Origin: Sphagnum compactum
Taxonomy: Eukaryota; Bryophyta; Sphagnopsida; Sphagnales
Assembly (NCBI GenBank): GCA_965153455.1
Contig: OZ234502.1
Span: 11,997,495 to 12,061,494, forward strand
DNA length: 64,000 nucleotides
Direction: 5' to 3'
The position numbers and the translations under genes were made by a program. Below, in pieces: positions 34,901-45,635 of this stretch (the stretch's first letter is position 1; the number at the start of each line of letters is the position of its first letter). The notes below the pieces were generated by a model that was given only the letters and a program-made list of their open reading frames with translations, was not told the origin of the DNA and did not search any database.

Positions 34901-37290
34901 GTAATGTTTCATGAACCACAAAATTCATGAAGCCCTATCGTTGTAAAAAAAATGTACATTATATAATTTATGTAGATTGATTATATTCAATCCTCTTAGT
35001 CTAATCGTTGGATCAAAATAAATTTTGACTAAAAGTTCACTTTAAGTTCCAAAATGTTATGATAGAAATTTTAAAGTTTTTAGCTTGTATTTAAAATAAT
35101 CAAAGAATGTCATTGAAATTTCAACTTATTGTGTCTTATGATACTTGTTGTACATCACCTTTTTTGGTGAAAAGTTGCCACCCTTAATGTGTTTTTACCC
35201 TAATTCAAACAATTCTAAACACGTCTATAAAATATTGGTTTCAACAAAATCAATTTAAACATCTAAATGGATTTTCCAAGATTTTCTGATTGGGTGCAAA
35301 TATGTTCAATGGATCCAACATCGTTATTTTGTAAATGATTGTGAATCCTTTCTTAGTCATTTTCATTTTTTCATATGTAAATTTTTAAACATTAGCTCTA
35401 TTGCATAAAATTGTGTTAATATATCACATGTTTTGTGTTAATCATTGTTGAACAATATGAATCTTTAAATAGTGCAAAATTTGCCAAAATTTGCATTTTT
35501 TTTCGATAAATTATCATAATTTTGAATAAACCAAAGTATGTTAATTATTTTAGGTTTAAGTTTCTTATATCATAAGCTACAACTTTGTTTATATGTCATG
35601 CACATCAATCCCCATTCACATGTGATAAAAGGGCTTTTGAAATATTCAAATATTGAAATATAATGAATTTTGAAAATTTTAAAATTCTATAAAATTTGAA
35701 TTGTGAGTGTTTTTTGAATGTGGTAATAAGTTACTATTATATTTCTTATTTCATAAAACAAAATTATTAAAAAAGTCCGTTAGGGTCCTAATTTGCAAAG
35801 TTGATTGTTTTTTCCTCTCAATTATTGTTCAAATTCAAGAGTCTTTTACTAAAACCAAAACCCAAAATTGAATATAATGAATTCTGAATTTGAATTCCTC
35901 AACAATCAAATTAGTCATTTGACACAACTTTGAATGATTTAACATAACTTTTAAATGTTAAAACAAAAAAAATGTAAAAACGTTTATAGTTTTCATCACT
36001 ATTTGACATGACCCTAAACCTTTTCAACATATTTGCAGTCAACTATCAAGTCTTTATTTTAAATCTTAGTTTTTCATTCTAAATGTTATGATACTTCAAA
36101 ATGTGATGGTCCAAAATTGTAAGCATGTTTTCCAACTCCATTACAAGCAAAAATTCCATTATCATATTTTTTAGACTATCCTTAGATACACCCTAAAATG
36201 CAAAGTCCACCTTTGATCAAATATCAATACTTTTATTGTATTGTATTTCAAAATTAGGAAAATCAAAATATAAGTTTTAGTTTTTCATCTCATTTTTCTT
36301 CAAACTTTCAAATGCATTTGAATTCACTTGACTAACCCAAAAACTTTTGCTATTATGAAATCCATAAAAGTTCATTGTAGTGTGTAATTACCTATCATTC
36401 AATGTTGGTCAAGAACTTAAAAAATAGTTGATTATCAATAAGAATATCAATTAAAATGCATTGGTAAATTTTTATCTATCAATTCATAAGTTTTTTGAAA
36501 ATCGGTTTAAACACCTACCTACATGGTAAGTTGCATTTAAAGAACTAGCAAAATCCTTATTGATTGGGTATTGATTTGACAAAATTAAACACCTACCTAT
36601 ATGCTAGGAATTTTCATATAGGTAGGTGAACCCTAATCAATTATTTCAATCCTTAAACCCTAGCTTGTTTGTTGCACTTGGCACTTTTCGATTCTCTTTA
36701 TTCAAGAATTTGAATTTCTTAGAGATTGAATAACCACCTTCATTTCGTTTTTGGCTTGATTGATATAAATTTGTTACAAATCATAGATTGATAAGTAACA
36801 AGCCATTGATGGTAATTGAACCTTTTGGTGTAGGAAACAATTGTTGGTTTTGTTTTGTGTGTATGTTGTATGCTTCTATGTGCATATGCTCTTATTTGCA
36901 TTTGACATTTGCCACCATATGCATTTGAGACCAACTTAAGTCACAATTGTGGTTTAATTTTGATGTTGGAAATAGAAGAAGATCAAAAAGGAAGAGAAAG
37001 AAACAAAAGGAGACAAATATGGGGTGCCATGGGTCATATGGACCTTCATGCATTCTTTTCTTATAGTTTTAGTTCTACTTAGCACCTTAGAGTTGCTTTA
37101 ATTTCACCTTGACACAAACTCAATTTTTTTTTTTGTCTAATTTTTCTTTTGTTAAGTTTGCTCAAGGGTTTTTATTTGGTCCCTTCATCTTTGTTCTTAT
37201 GCTCCAAGAATGTTGCCATAAAATTTGAATGATATTTTAGTGTTATTTCTTTCTACTAAGAAAGGAAGGAAAGATGCTTATGATGTCATC
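31952..37290. other. Long AT-rich intergenic stretch
   Basis: About 5.3 kb with no recognisable gene, splice-supported exon or RNA gene. The words TTGCAACTAA and TTGCAACTTG recur in 32000-34300, like the interior of the nearby CACTA-like elements. Part of it may therefore be decayed transposon. Confidence 0.5.
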
Positions 37291-37329
37291 GCAAAAATAT
37301 GGTCAAAATGGACAACATTTCTTGTAGTG
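37290..37329 (-). mobile_element. Orphan right end of a CACTA element
   Basis: Read on the minus strand from 37329 inward the sequence is CACTACAAGAAATGTTGTCC followed by ATTTTGACCATATTTTTGC. This is an undamaged CACTA-type end and the closest relative of the degenerate end at 17988. ACT follows it on the plus strand. No left partner with ACT was found. Confidence 0.5.
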
Positions 37330-37707
37330 ACTACTCACAACTACATCTTTCATTACTATATTCATTCATATCACAATCATGAAAGATGCATCCAATAGCC
37401 CAAATTTAATTTTAAAACATAATAAACAAAATTATTAACTTTTTGTTGCCATGTGGCTAGCTTAGGTAACCTAAACTTAAATGTTAATAACATGTTATGT
37501 GACAACCTAGGTGAAATTGAAGAATTTATTATTCAATTATAAACTACCACATGGCAACCTAAAGCAAGAAATTGAATTTTTTGGTCCAATTGTGTGGCAT
37601 CAAATGGCAAACAAAGCCTAATCAAAGCTTAAACAACTTAGCCTAGGTGGTTTTTAAAAAACCTATGTTAAAAACTTAATTAACCTAGGTTGTTTAATAG
37701 GTTTTCT

Positions 37708-39748
37708 ATGCAATTAACATCCAAAACAACTTATTTTACAACTAGCAATGTGTTAATTCCTATGTGTCCATGTAGTTGCATTGTTGTAGTCGCATATGCA
37801 ACTATAAGAAGGGTTGAACCAAATTTTAGACATAAATGTGATTACAACTTACAACTAATATGATTTTCATTAAAAATATAGATACAAAGTGAACAATGTC
37901 ATCCAATTTTGATTACATCCATTAATGGATGATAATGTAGTTATTTTTACAACTACAATGAGGATTTTTACAACTACAATAGTTTATTTTACCACATGTA
38001 CAAAAAAACATAGACCACACATGACAAACTTTGCTATTTCAATTGGATTATTATCCCTTCAATATACCCATCCATTGGTCTTCTTTGCAATTATCCATGG
38101 GTCCTTCATGATATATTATCTAATAGTGAATACGTTGCTAGAAAAGGCTATTATAACCTAGTTGGTAAACCTAAATTAGGTAAGCATAATAGGTTATGTT
38201 AAATTAAGATAGGCCTATGTACATTGGTAGCCTAGCCTAGCTTGCATACTTAGTTAATTGGCTTAAGTTATCTATAGGTAGTAGTAGGCTAGTTTACTAG
38301 GTGTAGCTAATAGGTTAGGTTATGAAGGTTATACTTAATTAAACTACATAAGGTAGGTAGGCAATTGGTATAATTTATTAGTTAGCTAGGCTAAGTAACA
38401 TTACGTAATAAGTAGGATATGTACTAGTAGGTAGTAGGTAGGTAGGTAGGTAAGCTAAGCAATAGGTATTTTATTTTGTGGATATGTTGTAGTGTTTTTG
38501 TATTAATTGATTAATTAATTAGCTATGTTAAGCAATTAATTTATTAGATGTAGGTTAGGTAATTAATTTATTAGATAGTTTAGGTAGTAAATAGTGAGTA
38601 TGTAGCCTAGGTTGTATATGATAAGTAGGATAGGTTATTAAGTAGTAGTAAATAGTAGGTGGGTTAAATTGTAAATATTTTATTATGTGGATATATGACA
38701 ATAATAATAATAAAAATTACGGAAATTAGGTAATAGATAATAAGTATGTAGCTTAGGGAATATGTAATAAGTAGGATAACTAATAGCCAGTAAGTAGCTA
38801 AATTAAGTAGTAGGTATTTTATTGTGTGGATATGTCATATTTTTCATATATTAATTGATTAAATAATATGGTAGGTTAGTTGGTAGGTGATAGGTAGTAA
38901 TAGTTCGGGAATCATAAATATTTTATTGTATATATATATATATATATGATAATGTTTTTATATGGGACAAAGGATGTGATAGTGTTGTAGTGTTGCAGTG
39001 TTTCCCTTTCATTAGAATTGATCCCATATCTTTTGTTGACAACTTCAAATTTGTAAAGTATATAAGTAGGTGAAAAATGGACTAGATTCATAGTATGCAT
39101 TATAAACATAGTGCATGTGCCATTTGGGACGAGTCAGTCAAAAAGCTTGTTGCCAACAAAATAAATAGGATCCTAGCTACCTGTTTAGTCTATGCTAGGT
39201 AGCCTATTCTACCCTAGCATAGCCTAGAATAGGTTGCCTATTAAAGTTTAACCTAGGATAGATTATTGTTAATTAGTTATAATTTTACAATTTTAAAATT
39301 ATAATATTAAATTTAATTATAATTATTTAATTATTGTAACTATTATATTTATTTACTATAATTATAATATTTAATTATTTTAATTATAATATATCTTTTT
39401 TGAGCAAATGGAAAATTGCCATGTGTTTTATGACCATTGGCTCTTTAAATTATCACATGGTTAAATCTTAACCACCCATCAATGGCACATTTGGTAGCAT
39501 ATTATCGTAAATGTACTGGCAAATTGGGGTTCCATGTCATACTAAAGATCATCCATGGCAATGGATGAGAAAATTTGGCCTAGTCGTAAGGTTTGCCATT
39601 ACACTTTCAACTTCATGGACATGTTATGTCTTTTGCGACTATTTTACAGCACTTGTCTAAAGCAACTAGGCTAGTTTTAGTCAATGTGTCCATTACAACT
39701 ACAAATGAGTTGCAAATTTCCTCGTTGATTTTCAAATTTCTTCTAATG
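37708..39748 (+). mobile_element. CACTA-like element relative, left edge unclear
   Basis: 37708-38350 is homologous to 18029-18690, and 38620-39748 is the reverse complement of 22500-21625. The right edge, read on the minus strand, is CATTAGAAGAAATTTGAAAA, a one-base variant of the CACTAGAAG end at 21625. The middle (38400-38930) has three degenerate repeats of a unit with GGTATTTTATT.TGTGGATATGT, TAATTGATTAA and TAGGTAGTA. There is no coding remnant. Confidence 0.6.
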
Positions 39749-42440
39749 CATGTAGTTGTGATTAATGCCATGTCTGCGATGAATGATAAATACAATGTAT
39801 TTATTTGGATTGCACATTCATGTAATAAAAATGTGTAGTCATAAATGACATAAACAGTTGTAAATGTAGTTATTCATAGAGTCCTAAATGTCATTTCCAT
39901 AACACACAACTAAATATTTTTTTAGCATAATATTAGTTTGTGAACTAGTGTACACATTTCAAAGCAAAAATTATGTAATATTAAATATCTATAATGAATC
40001 AAATGCAATAATTTGCCTAAAATGTAGGTCCAAGCTTTATACTTTTTCAAGTAAAGTTGTACTTATTTACTTAGAGAGAACCTAAATTTGTTTAAAATGG
40101 GGGAACACCAATGGCATAGGTTTTAATTCAATTTTGAAATTTAAAGCCAATTACTTGGTTAGGTTCCAATGGTGATTTTAACCAAACTCAAAACCTATGG
40201 TTCAAAGACCCTACGACTTGACCTGTAACCTAGACTTGAACCTACCTAAATCGTAAAAACTTGCCAACACAAGTAAAAACTACAAAAATTATTTGAATTG
40301 CATCTCGATATTACAAAAATCCCATGTTTTTTTCCCAATTTGTGATGAATATGTAGACATTGATACAAATGAAAAACTTGAAAACATTGATGCATCCTCT
40401 TGAAGTTTGAATATGTAGTATGCTACTACCTAGAAAGATAGGTAAAAGAAGATGTGAAAAAGAAAAAAACAAACAACATCAATGGATGCTTCTTCCAAAA
40501 TTGGAAGGGTGCAAATGTGGGATGCCCATTTATGTGTTTCTAAGGGGGTCTTCCAAAACCACGATGAAAAACCCTATTTATATTTGTTCAGGTTTTGATT
40601 ACAAAAAAAGTGGACCTTATACTCTACTTACTCTAACCCGCACCCCCCCTCCTCATAACCGCCCCGGCTTTGGCTTTGTAAGACCTGGACTTGAGCAATT
40701 CTTTAAATCTCCTAAAAATTAAAAGAACTGGACCCCCCAAGCAATTCTTTGAATTATTTTTGATTTTCAAATACCCGGACTTGAGTATTTTTACAAACAC
40801 ACAATTACCCGCCTCACACTGGAAACGACCTAAGTATCGAAATTTAATTAATCATTCAACAGTTTGTTGTCGAAATCATTCAGGAACTATGTATGATAAA
40901 CATCCTTACCAACTGGTATTGCGTTGGTATATCACCATTAGAGGTTTAGAGACACAAACACATTTGTTCACCTTCTTCTCACATAATGAAGTTCTTTTGG
41001 CAATGACTATCTTTTCAGATCTTTGCAACTCCCAAAATAAATAAATTAATTGATGTCGTGCAAACTTCATACCATACCAAAAGAAATGAAAGAATTTAGG
41101 GTTTATAGGGCTGGTATGAATTTCGAGGTACAACTCATACCAAAACAAGTGTCGGAATGAACGAACGAGTAAAGAAAACACATAGGGCACATAATCATCC
41201 CTGGGTATCTATCTCTTTGAAAAGGATCAACCTCATCTGGGCTTTCAATTACCCTTCTTGCACATATTATTATTGATGGTACCAATCAAACATCCATAAG
41301 GGGGGGTTTTTTTTTTTCAAGTTGTGTTTTGTGTTTAGTGAACTTGAGAAGCTCATCATCTAATCACAATAAGTATGGTTATGGTTAGGGGTCCTGAATA
41401 TAGTTATGAATGTATTTTCTAGACATAAAAGGTGAGCCATAATGAATAGAATTGGCCTAGTTATTGCAATACCTTGGTGGCTTTAGCAAAATTATATTAT
41501 TTTTAGAAATGCTCAAATTTTCGAGAGTACTTTTCTCAAAGAAAATAAAATCGGGAAAGAAAGTGAAGAATATTTTGAAATATTTTGGAATATTCTCGTT
41601 AAAAAATAAAGAAGCTTAAAAAATTAATAAATTATTCCAGACATGTGTTGAAGCTGCCCATTGACTCTGGTATTTCTTTTTTCAGGGTTAGAAGTTAGAA
41701 CTTAGGTTTAGTGTTTTTTTTTCCAAATTTCCATTTTTGAAATAATGGCCTTAAGGCATTCTCATGGTAATTATCAGTGTTGTGTGCATAATACCTTGGC
41801 CAATTCAACATTTGTTCATCAATTAATTAATTAATTAATTAATTTTGAGGATTCCATTTTAACCAATGATATATTCACAAACATTCTATCAGATTCTTTA
41901 TTTTTCTTCATGAAAAGAGAATTCTGTTATTTTCTGAAAATTTGAACATTTCTGACAATAGTATAATCAATGTTGAACTGGCCCAGGTACTAACATAGAG
42001 GGGCCAAATGGAGAGAGGGTATGCCAAATCTATCCTCGGAGTGTTCAAGTTTGGAAAATTCTATCTAGGGAGTGCGCTAAGTTTTTGAAACATTTTTGGC
42101 AATGGCCAATGAGGGAGGCCCATCCTATCATAAGAAAAAAGCCTTTCAAGTTCGGATGAACCCACAACTATCTCTTGTACTAAACTTTGTTCAACGGGTA
42201 CTTAACTAGATGCATGCATCTACCCTAGTTTAAATAGAATAGTGGCTTTACCCTTTTCACTTTAAATAGGCATCCAAAAGAATTTTTCTGGTCCTTTTTT
42301 CCACCTTCAAGTGTTTTTTTTTTCCATCCATCCATTTGCTCACCCAAGTATCCGACCGGAATATCTCCAAAGGTGCCCATGCGCCCATATGCATAAAGCC
42401 AAAAGCTACTCCAATAGAGAGATGATGCTACTTTCCTATT
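39749..42440. other. Intergenic DNA without recognised gene
   Basis: AT-rich with an ATTA microsatellite at 41819-41846. A short block at 40500-40610 gives GCKCGMPIYVFLRGSSKT, faintly like a GRF zinc finger, but nothing around it supports a gene. Confidence 0.45.
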
Positions 42441-42452
42441 CATTTTGGGGGT

Positions 42453-42475
42453 GGGGTTTAGGGTTTAGGGTTTTT
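42453..42475 (+). repeat. Short interstitial telomere-type repeat (TTTAGGG)
   Basis: GGGGTTTAGGGTTTAGGGTT contains two and a half units of the plant telomere repeat TTTAGGG. It is too short to be a telomere relic with certainty. Confidence 0.6.
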
Positions 42476-42739
42476 CCCACCATAAGAGTACTTTGGATGA
42501 AGTGTAACTTTTTAAAACTAGTGTGAAATTGAGTTTTCACTCTTAAATACGCACATAATATAATGATCTTCAAATGGACAAGTTAAAAAATAATGATTAC
42601 TTTTTAATTGGCCAACCATAAGAGTTTGATGCATGTGATGACACTTAAATGGTCTCTCGATTTATTTAATTTAATTTAATTTTTCATAACATTTAAATGA
42701 TATCTTTATTATAGTGTTCAAAATTTCATGCTTATGGAT

Positions 42740-43330
42740 GAGAAAATAATTAACACTCTTATGTCAAATGTGGGAAATTTTGGTAGAGGCTCAAATAAGT
42801 GGTGTGGATCTTCAAGCTCTTCCCCCGTGCCTTCATCTTATGTGTAAGGTAAAAGCCTGAGCGGGCCGATTCTATGGGAATAAAGGCCCCATGAGGTGAA
42901 GCTGAGTGAGTGAGGGCTTGATTCCTATTAAGCTCGCCCTCAAGGGCTTTACATGGCATAAAAAAATGTTTGCTCTTTTTTTCTCATGATGATACTCAAT
43001 TGGTACCCATCAGATACCCATTGGATATCGCAAGAAAACAAGGAAGACAAGTTTTTTTTGAAGATGTGATGCCCATGGAGGCGGGCAATTATGTTTTTGT
43101 AAGGCCCCCTGCAAAGCCCCATAAGGTGCTTTTGAGGTACACTTTTAAAAAAAAAGGAGCACGGGCTTTTATGCTACTTTGGCCCACCACTCTTCACGTA
43201 GGAAAAAGCAATGCAAATGTGTTATCAAATAGAAAACGAGGCTGGAGAGATGAAGGGAAGACCAAGCTTTCCAGGAATACCTATTACAAATGGCATGTCT
43301 TAAATTTTGCCAAATAGACGCGGTATAAAT
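42740..43330. other. GC-richer island of unknown identity
   Basis: Compared with the AT-rich surroundings, 42780-43210 is noticeably richer in G and C. It has open frames on both strands (minus 42759-42959 and plus 42970-43317). Neither translation matches a family I recognise, neither has a credible ATG context, and no splice structure is evident. Its composition would fit a decayed gene fragment or an organelle-derived insert, but neither is supported. Confidence 0.3.
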
Positions 43331-44460
43331 GAGTACGTAGTAAAACAAGATGGGTGTGCTTGAACTAACTAGTTATAATATACAAATGTTTTGTTTTCAG
43401 AATCAAGGTTGGTGTGTCAAATAGACAAGAAGGACACTTGTCTTGTGAAGAAATTTAAGGGGAAAAAAACAAAAAAGGGATTGCAAAAAGAGGGGGTGGA
43501 GCTTCAGGTGGGGGTCAGCAAAACAAGCCATGAAGATAAATAGATAGATAGCATAGATAGGCTACCTACTACTAGATGATCATGAATGAATTGCAAGAAG
43601 AGCCTGAAAGGAGCCCTAAAATAAAGTGGCTACAAAGGGAGGCAACCCAAAGAAAAAAAGGGCACAAAAGGTGAAAGAAAGAAAGAAAGAAAGCATTAGG
43701 CAACAAGCATCTAGCAAACAACAAACACCACAATTAACATTACAAAGACATGGTAAAAGATGCTTCTTGTATGTATTGGGATGGATAGAAGCCCCCCCCC
43801 CGCCCCTACTAGCTTTAGGCCTGAGCTGGCTCCTCAATCCCAAGAGAGAAAAAAATTGAATTCTGGATAAGATTGGCAGATGCAATTAAAACATTAAAAA
43901 AGGAATGTTATTTAGTTAGTTCAGTTGGTTTGTTTAGGGTAATAAAAAATGAAGAAAACTATTATTCACTTGGTTTGTTAGTTAGGTACCTAGCTAGATA
44001 GGTAAAATGATCCCCCTAATAACTCACTTAGCCTAACTCATATTTCAGAGTTGGAAAAGATTTATTAGGTTTTTATTATTAGTAGGTTTTAAAATATTTT
44101 GTTGGGTATTTTATTTGTCTACTAAATTAGCACCAAATAACCCACCAAATTGTCATTCTTCAAAATACTTAACTAACCAAGGGACTCCCCCAAAAGAAAA
44201 AAAAAAGAAAAAAAGGGGGGAAAAAAATAGAAAAAAGAGAAAGGAACTGGCAATCTATTGGTTGATAAGTAGGAACTTGGATTGGGTTAACTATTATTAT
44301 GATTAGTACTATTTTTCTTTGTGGGTTTTGGAAAACACCCTCCAAGTTAAAAAAAAGGTACAAAAACACATCAGACCTGTTTACCTGGGTCCTGTCCTTA
44401 CTAGGGTTAAGTAATAGGTTGGGAAATGGTCTTTTCTTTAATAAAATGGGCGAAATTTCC
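43331..44460. other. Intergenic DNA without recognised gene
   Basis: Purine-rich and AT-rich stretches with poly-A and AAAG runs, and a C-run near 43792-43805. No gene or transposon end was recognised. Confidence 0.5.
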
Positions 44461-44469
44461 CCCAAAAAC

Positions 44470-44549
44470 TTTCGCCCAAAACCACTTGTTGTAAACACAA
44501 GTGGTTTTGGGCGAAATTTTTCAATCGCAATATTTCGAGAATATTGCGA
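44470..44549. repeat. Two adjacent perfect hairpins (20-bp and 10-bp stems)
   Basis: Arms 44470-44489 and 44497-44516 are perfect inverted copies (TTTCGCCCAAAACCACTTGT) with a 7-base loop. Eight bases later TCGCAATATT (44525-44534) pairs with AATATTGCGA (44540-44549) around a 5-base loop. The first stem is long enough to extrude as a cruciform or fold in RNA. Confidence 0.85.
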
Positions 44550-44696
44550 CTCATACAAAGATGGGCATTTTTGGGAAAAAAAAAGGGTCTCACATTACGA
44601 GGGGAAATTTTCTTTTTAAAATTGCCATATTTAGAGAATAGGTTTTAGCATGTCGCCAAAATATAGCATGATTCCTAAACTTTTCTGCTGTCGTCT

Positions 44697-44975
44697 CTGA
44701 CCTGTAGCCAAATTTGGCTAAGTCCCTTTTGTGGATGATGGCTAAACTTTGCTTTTCTGCTGTCTGTCTGTCCTCTCTGACCCGTAGCCAAATTTGGCTA
44801 TGGAGTCCTTTTGTGGACAATGGCAAAACTTTTCTATAGCTGTCCTCTCTCTGACATGTAGCCAAATTTGGCTAAGTCTTTTTGTGGACTCGATGGCTAA
44901 ACTTCTCTACTTTCCTCTCTGACCTGTAGCCAAATTTAGCCAAATCCTTTTGTGGATGATGGCCAGACCACGTAG
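44697..44975 (+). repeat. Tandem array of a 68-80-bp unit containing TAGCCAAATTTGGCTA
   Basis: Units beginning CTGACCTGTAGCC, or close variants, start at 44697, 44777, 44851 and 44919. Each carries the 16-base palindrome TAGCCAAATTTGGCTA (imperfect in the fourth), then a TTTTGTGGA(TGA)TGGC block. CTGTC microexpansions separate them. The array lies about 650 bases before the kinase start codon and could touch its promoter. Confidence 0.8.
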
Positions 44976-45420
44976 GTACCTAACAAAATTACTAATTGTT
45001 TAAAAAAAATTAATAATTAATAATAATATTAAATATATTATTTATTAAAAAAAACAAATTGATGATGGCAAATCCCATTCCCCTCCCAAGAAAAAAAACC
45101 CAAGAAAAAAGAAAAAAGAAAACACAAAAACAAAAACAAAAACTAGTGGAAGTATGCAAAATTCACAAGAAAAAGACAAACGAAAGCAAATTGTTCCATT
45201 TTCTTTCCTTCTTTCCTCTCTTCTCGCTTTCGTTGGTGCACCGGATCTTCTTCTTCTCATGTTTGCAACGACAAACTCTTCTTTGCTTTCGTTGTTGGAA
45301 ATTCTCGTCGTTGTTGCAAAATCTGAGTGCAAGGATTAGGGTATGGAGTTGTTGCCGTAATCTCTGTTTGTCTGTCTGTCTGTCTGCTTCGGGGATTTTC
45401 TCTTTCTTGGGTTGTCGCCC

Positions 45421-45474
45421 ATGCTGGGATGTAGACGATGCTGTGTCCCTGTGATCTGCCGGACGCGGTATTAG
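45421..45474 (+). other. Possible upstream ORF in the kinase leader
   Basis: An ATG at 45421 opens 17 codons ending in TAG at 45472-45474, about 160 bases before the kinase ATG. It matters only if transcription starts upstream of it, which the sequence cannot show. Confidence 0.25.
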
Positions 45475-45483
45475 TGGGAGGAA

Positions 45484-45586
45484 GAAGAGTGCGAGAGAGA
45501 AGGAGATAAGAGTAGGTGGTGGAGAGAAATAGGAGAGAGAGAAAGAGAGAGAGAGAGAGAGGGAGAGGGAGAGAGGGAGAAAGAGA
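45484..45586 (+). repeat. GA-rich microsatellite in the kinase leader
   Basis: A nearly pure run of GA/GGA repeats just before the start codon. GA/CT tracts are common in plant 5' leaders and core promoters, so it may have a regulatory role, but this is inference. Confidence 0.75.
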
Positions 45587-45635
45587 TTTGTACCAGTGGG
45601 TGCTGGGGACAAGGGAACGCGGGGAAAGTGTGGAG

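Noticed and set aside
36340-36400. A TTCATTGTAGTG end near 36385 as another CACTA terminus
   Set aside because: Only the last few bases fit and no partner or duplication was found.
30464-37329. A single 6.9-kb CACTA element from 30464 to 37329
   Set aside because: The flanking triplets differ (AGT and ACT), whereas pairing 30464 with 31948 gives matching ends and an exact AGT duplication.
40420-40722. A 100-codon frame with CKCGMPIYVFLRGSSKT, faintly like a GRF zinc finger
   Set aside because: Only one short motif fits, the conserved glycine-arginine part is missing, and no transposon or gene context supports it.
42970-43317. A 115-codon frame in the GC-richer island
   Set aside because: It lacks an in-frame ATG with sensible context and resembles no known family; kept only as unknown DNA.
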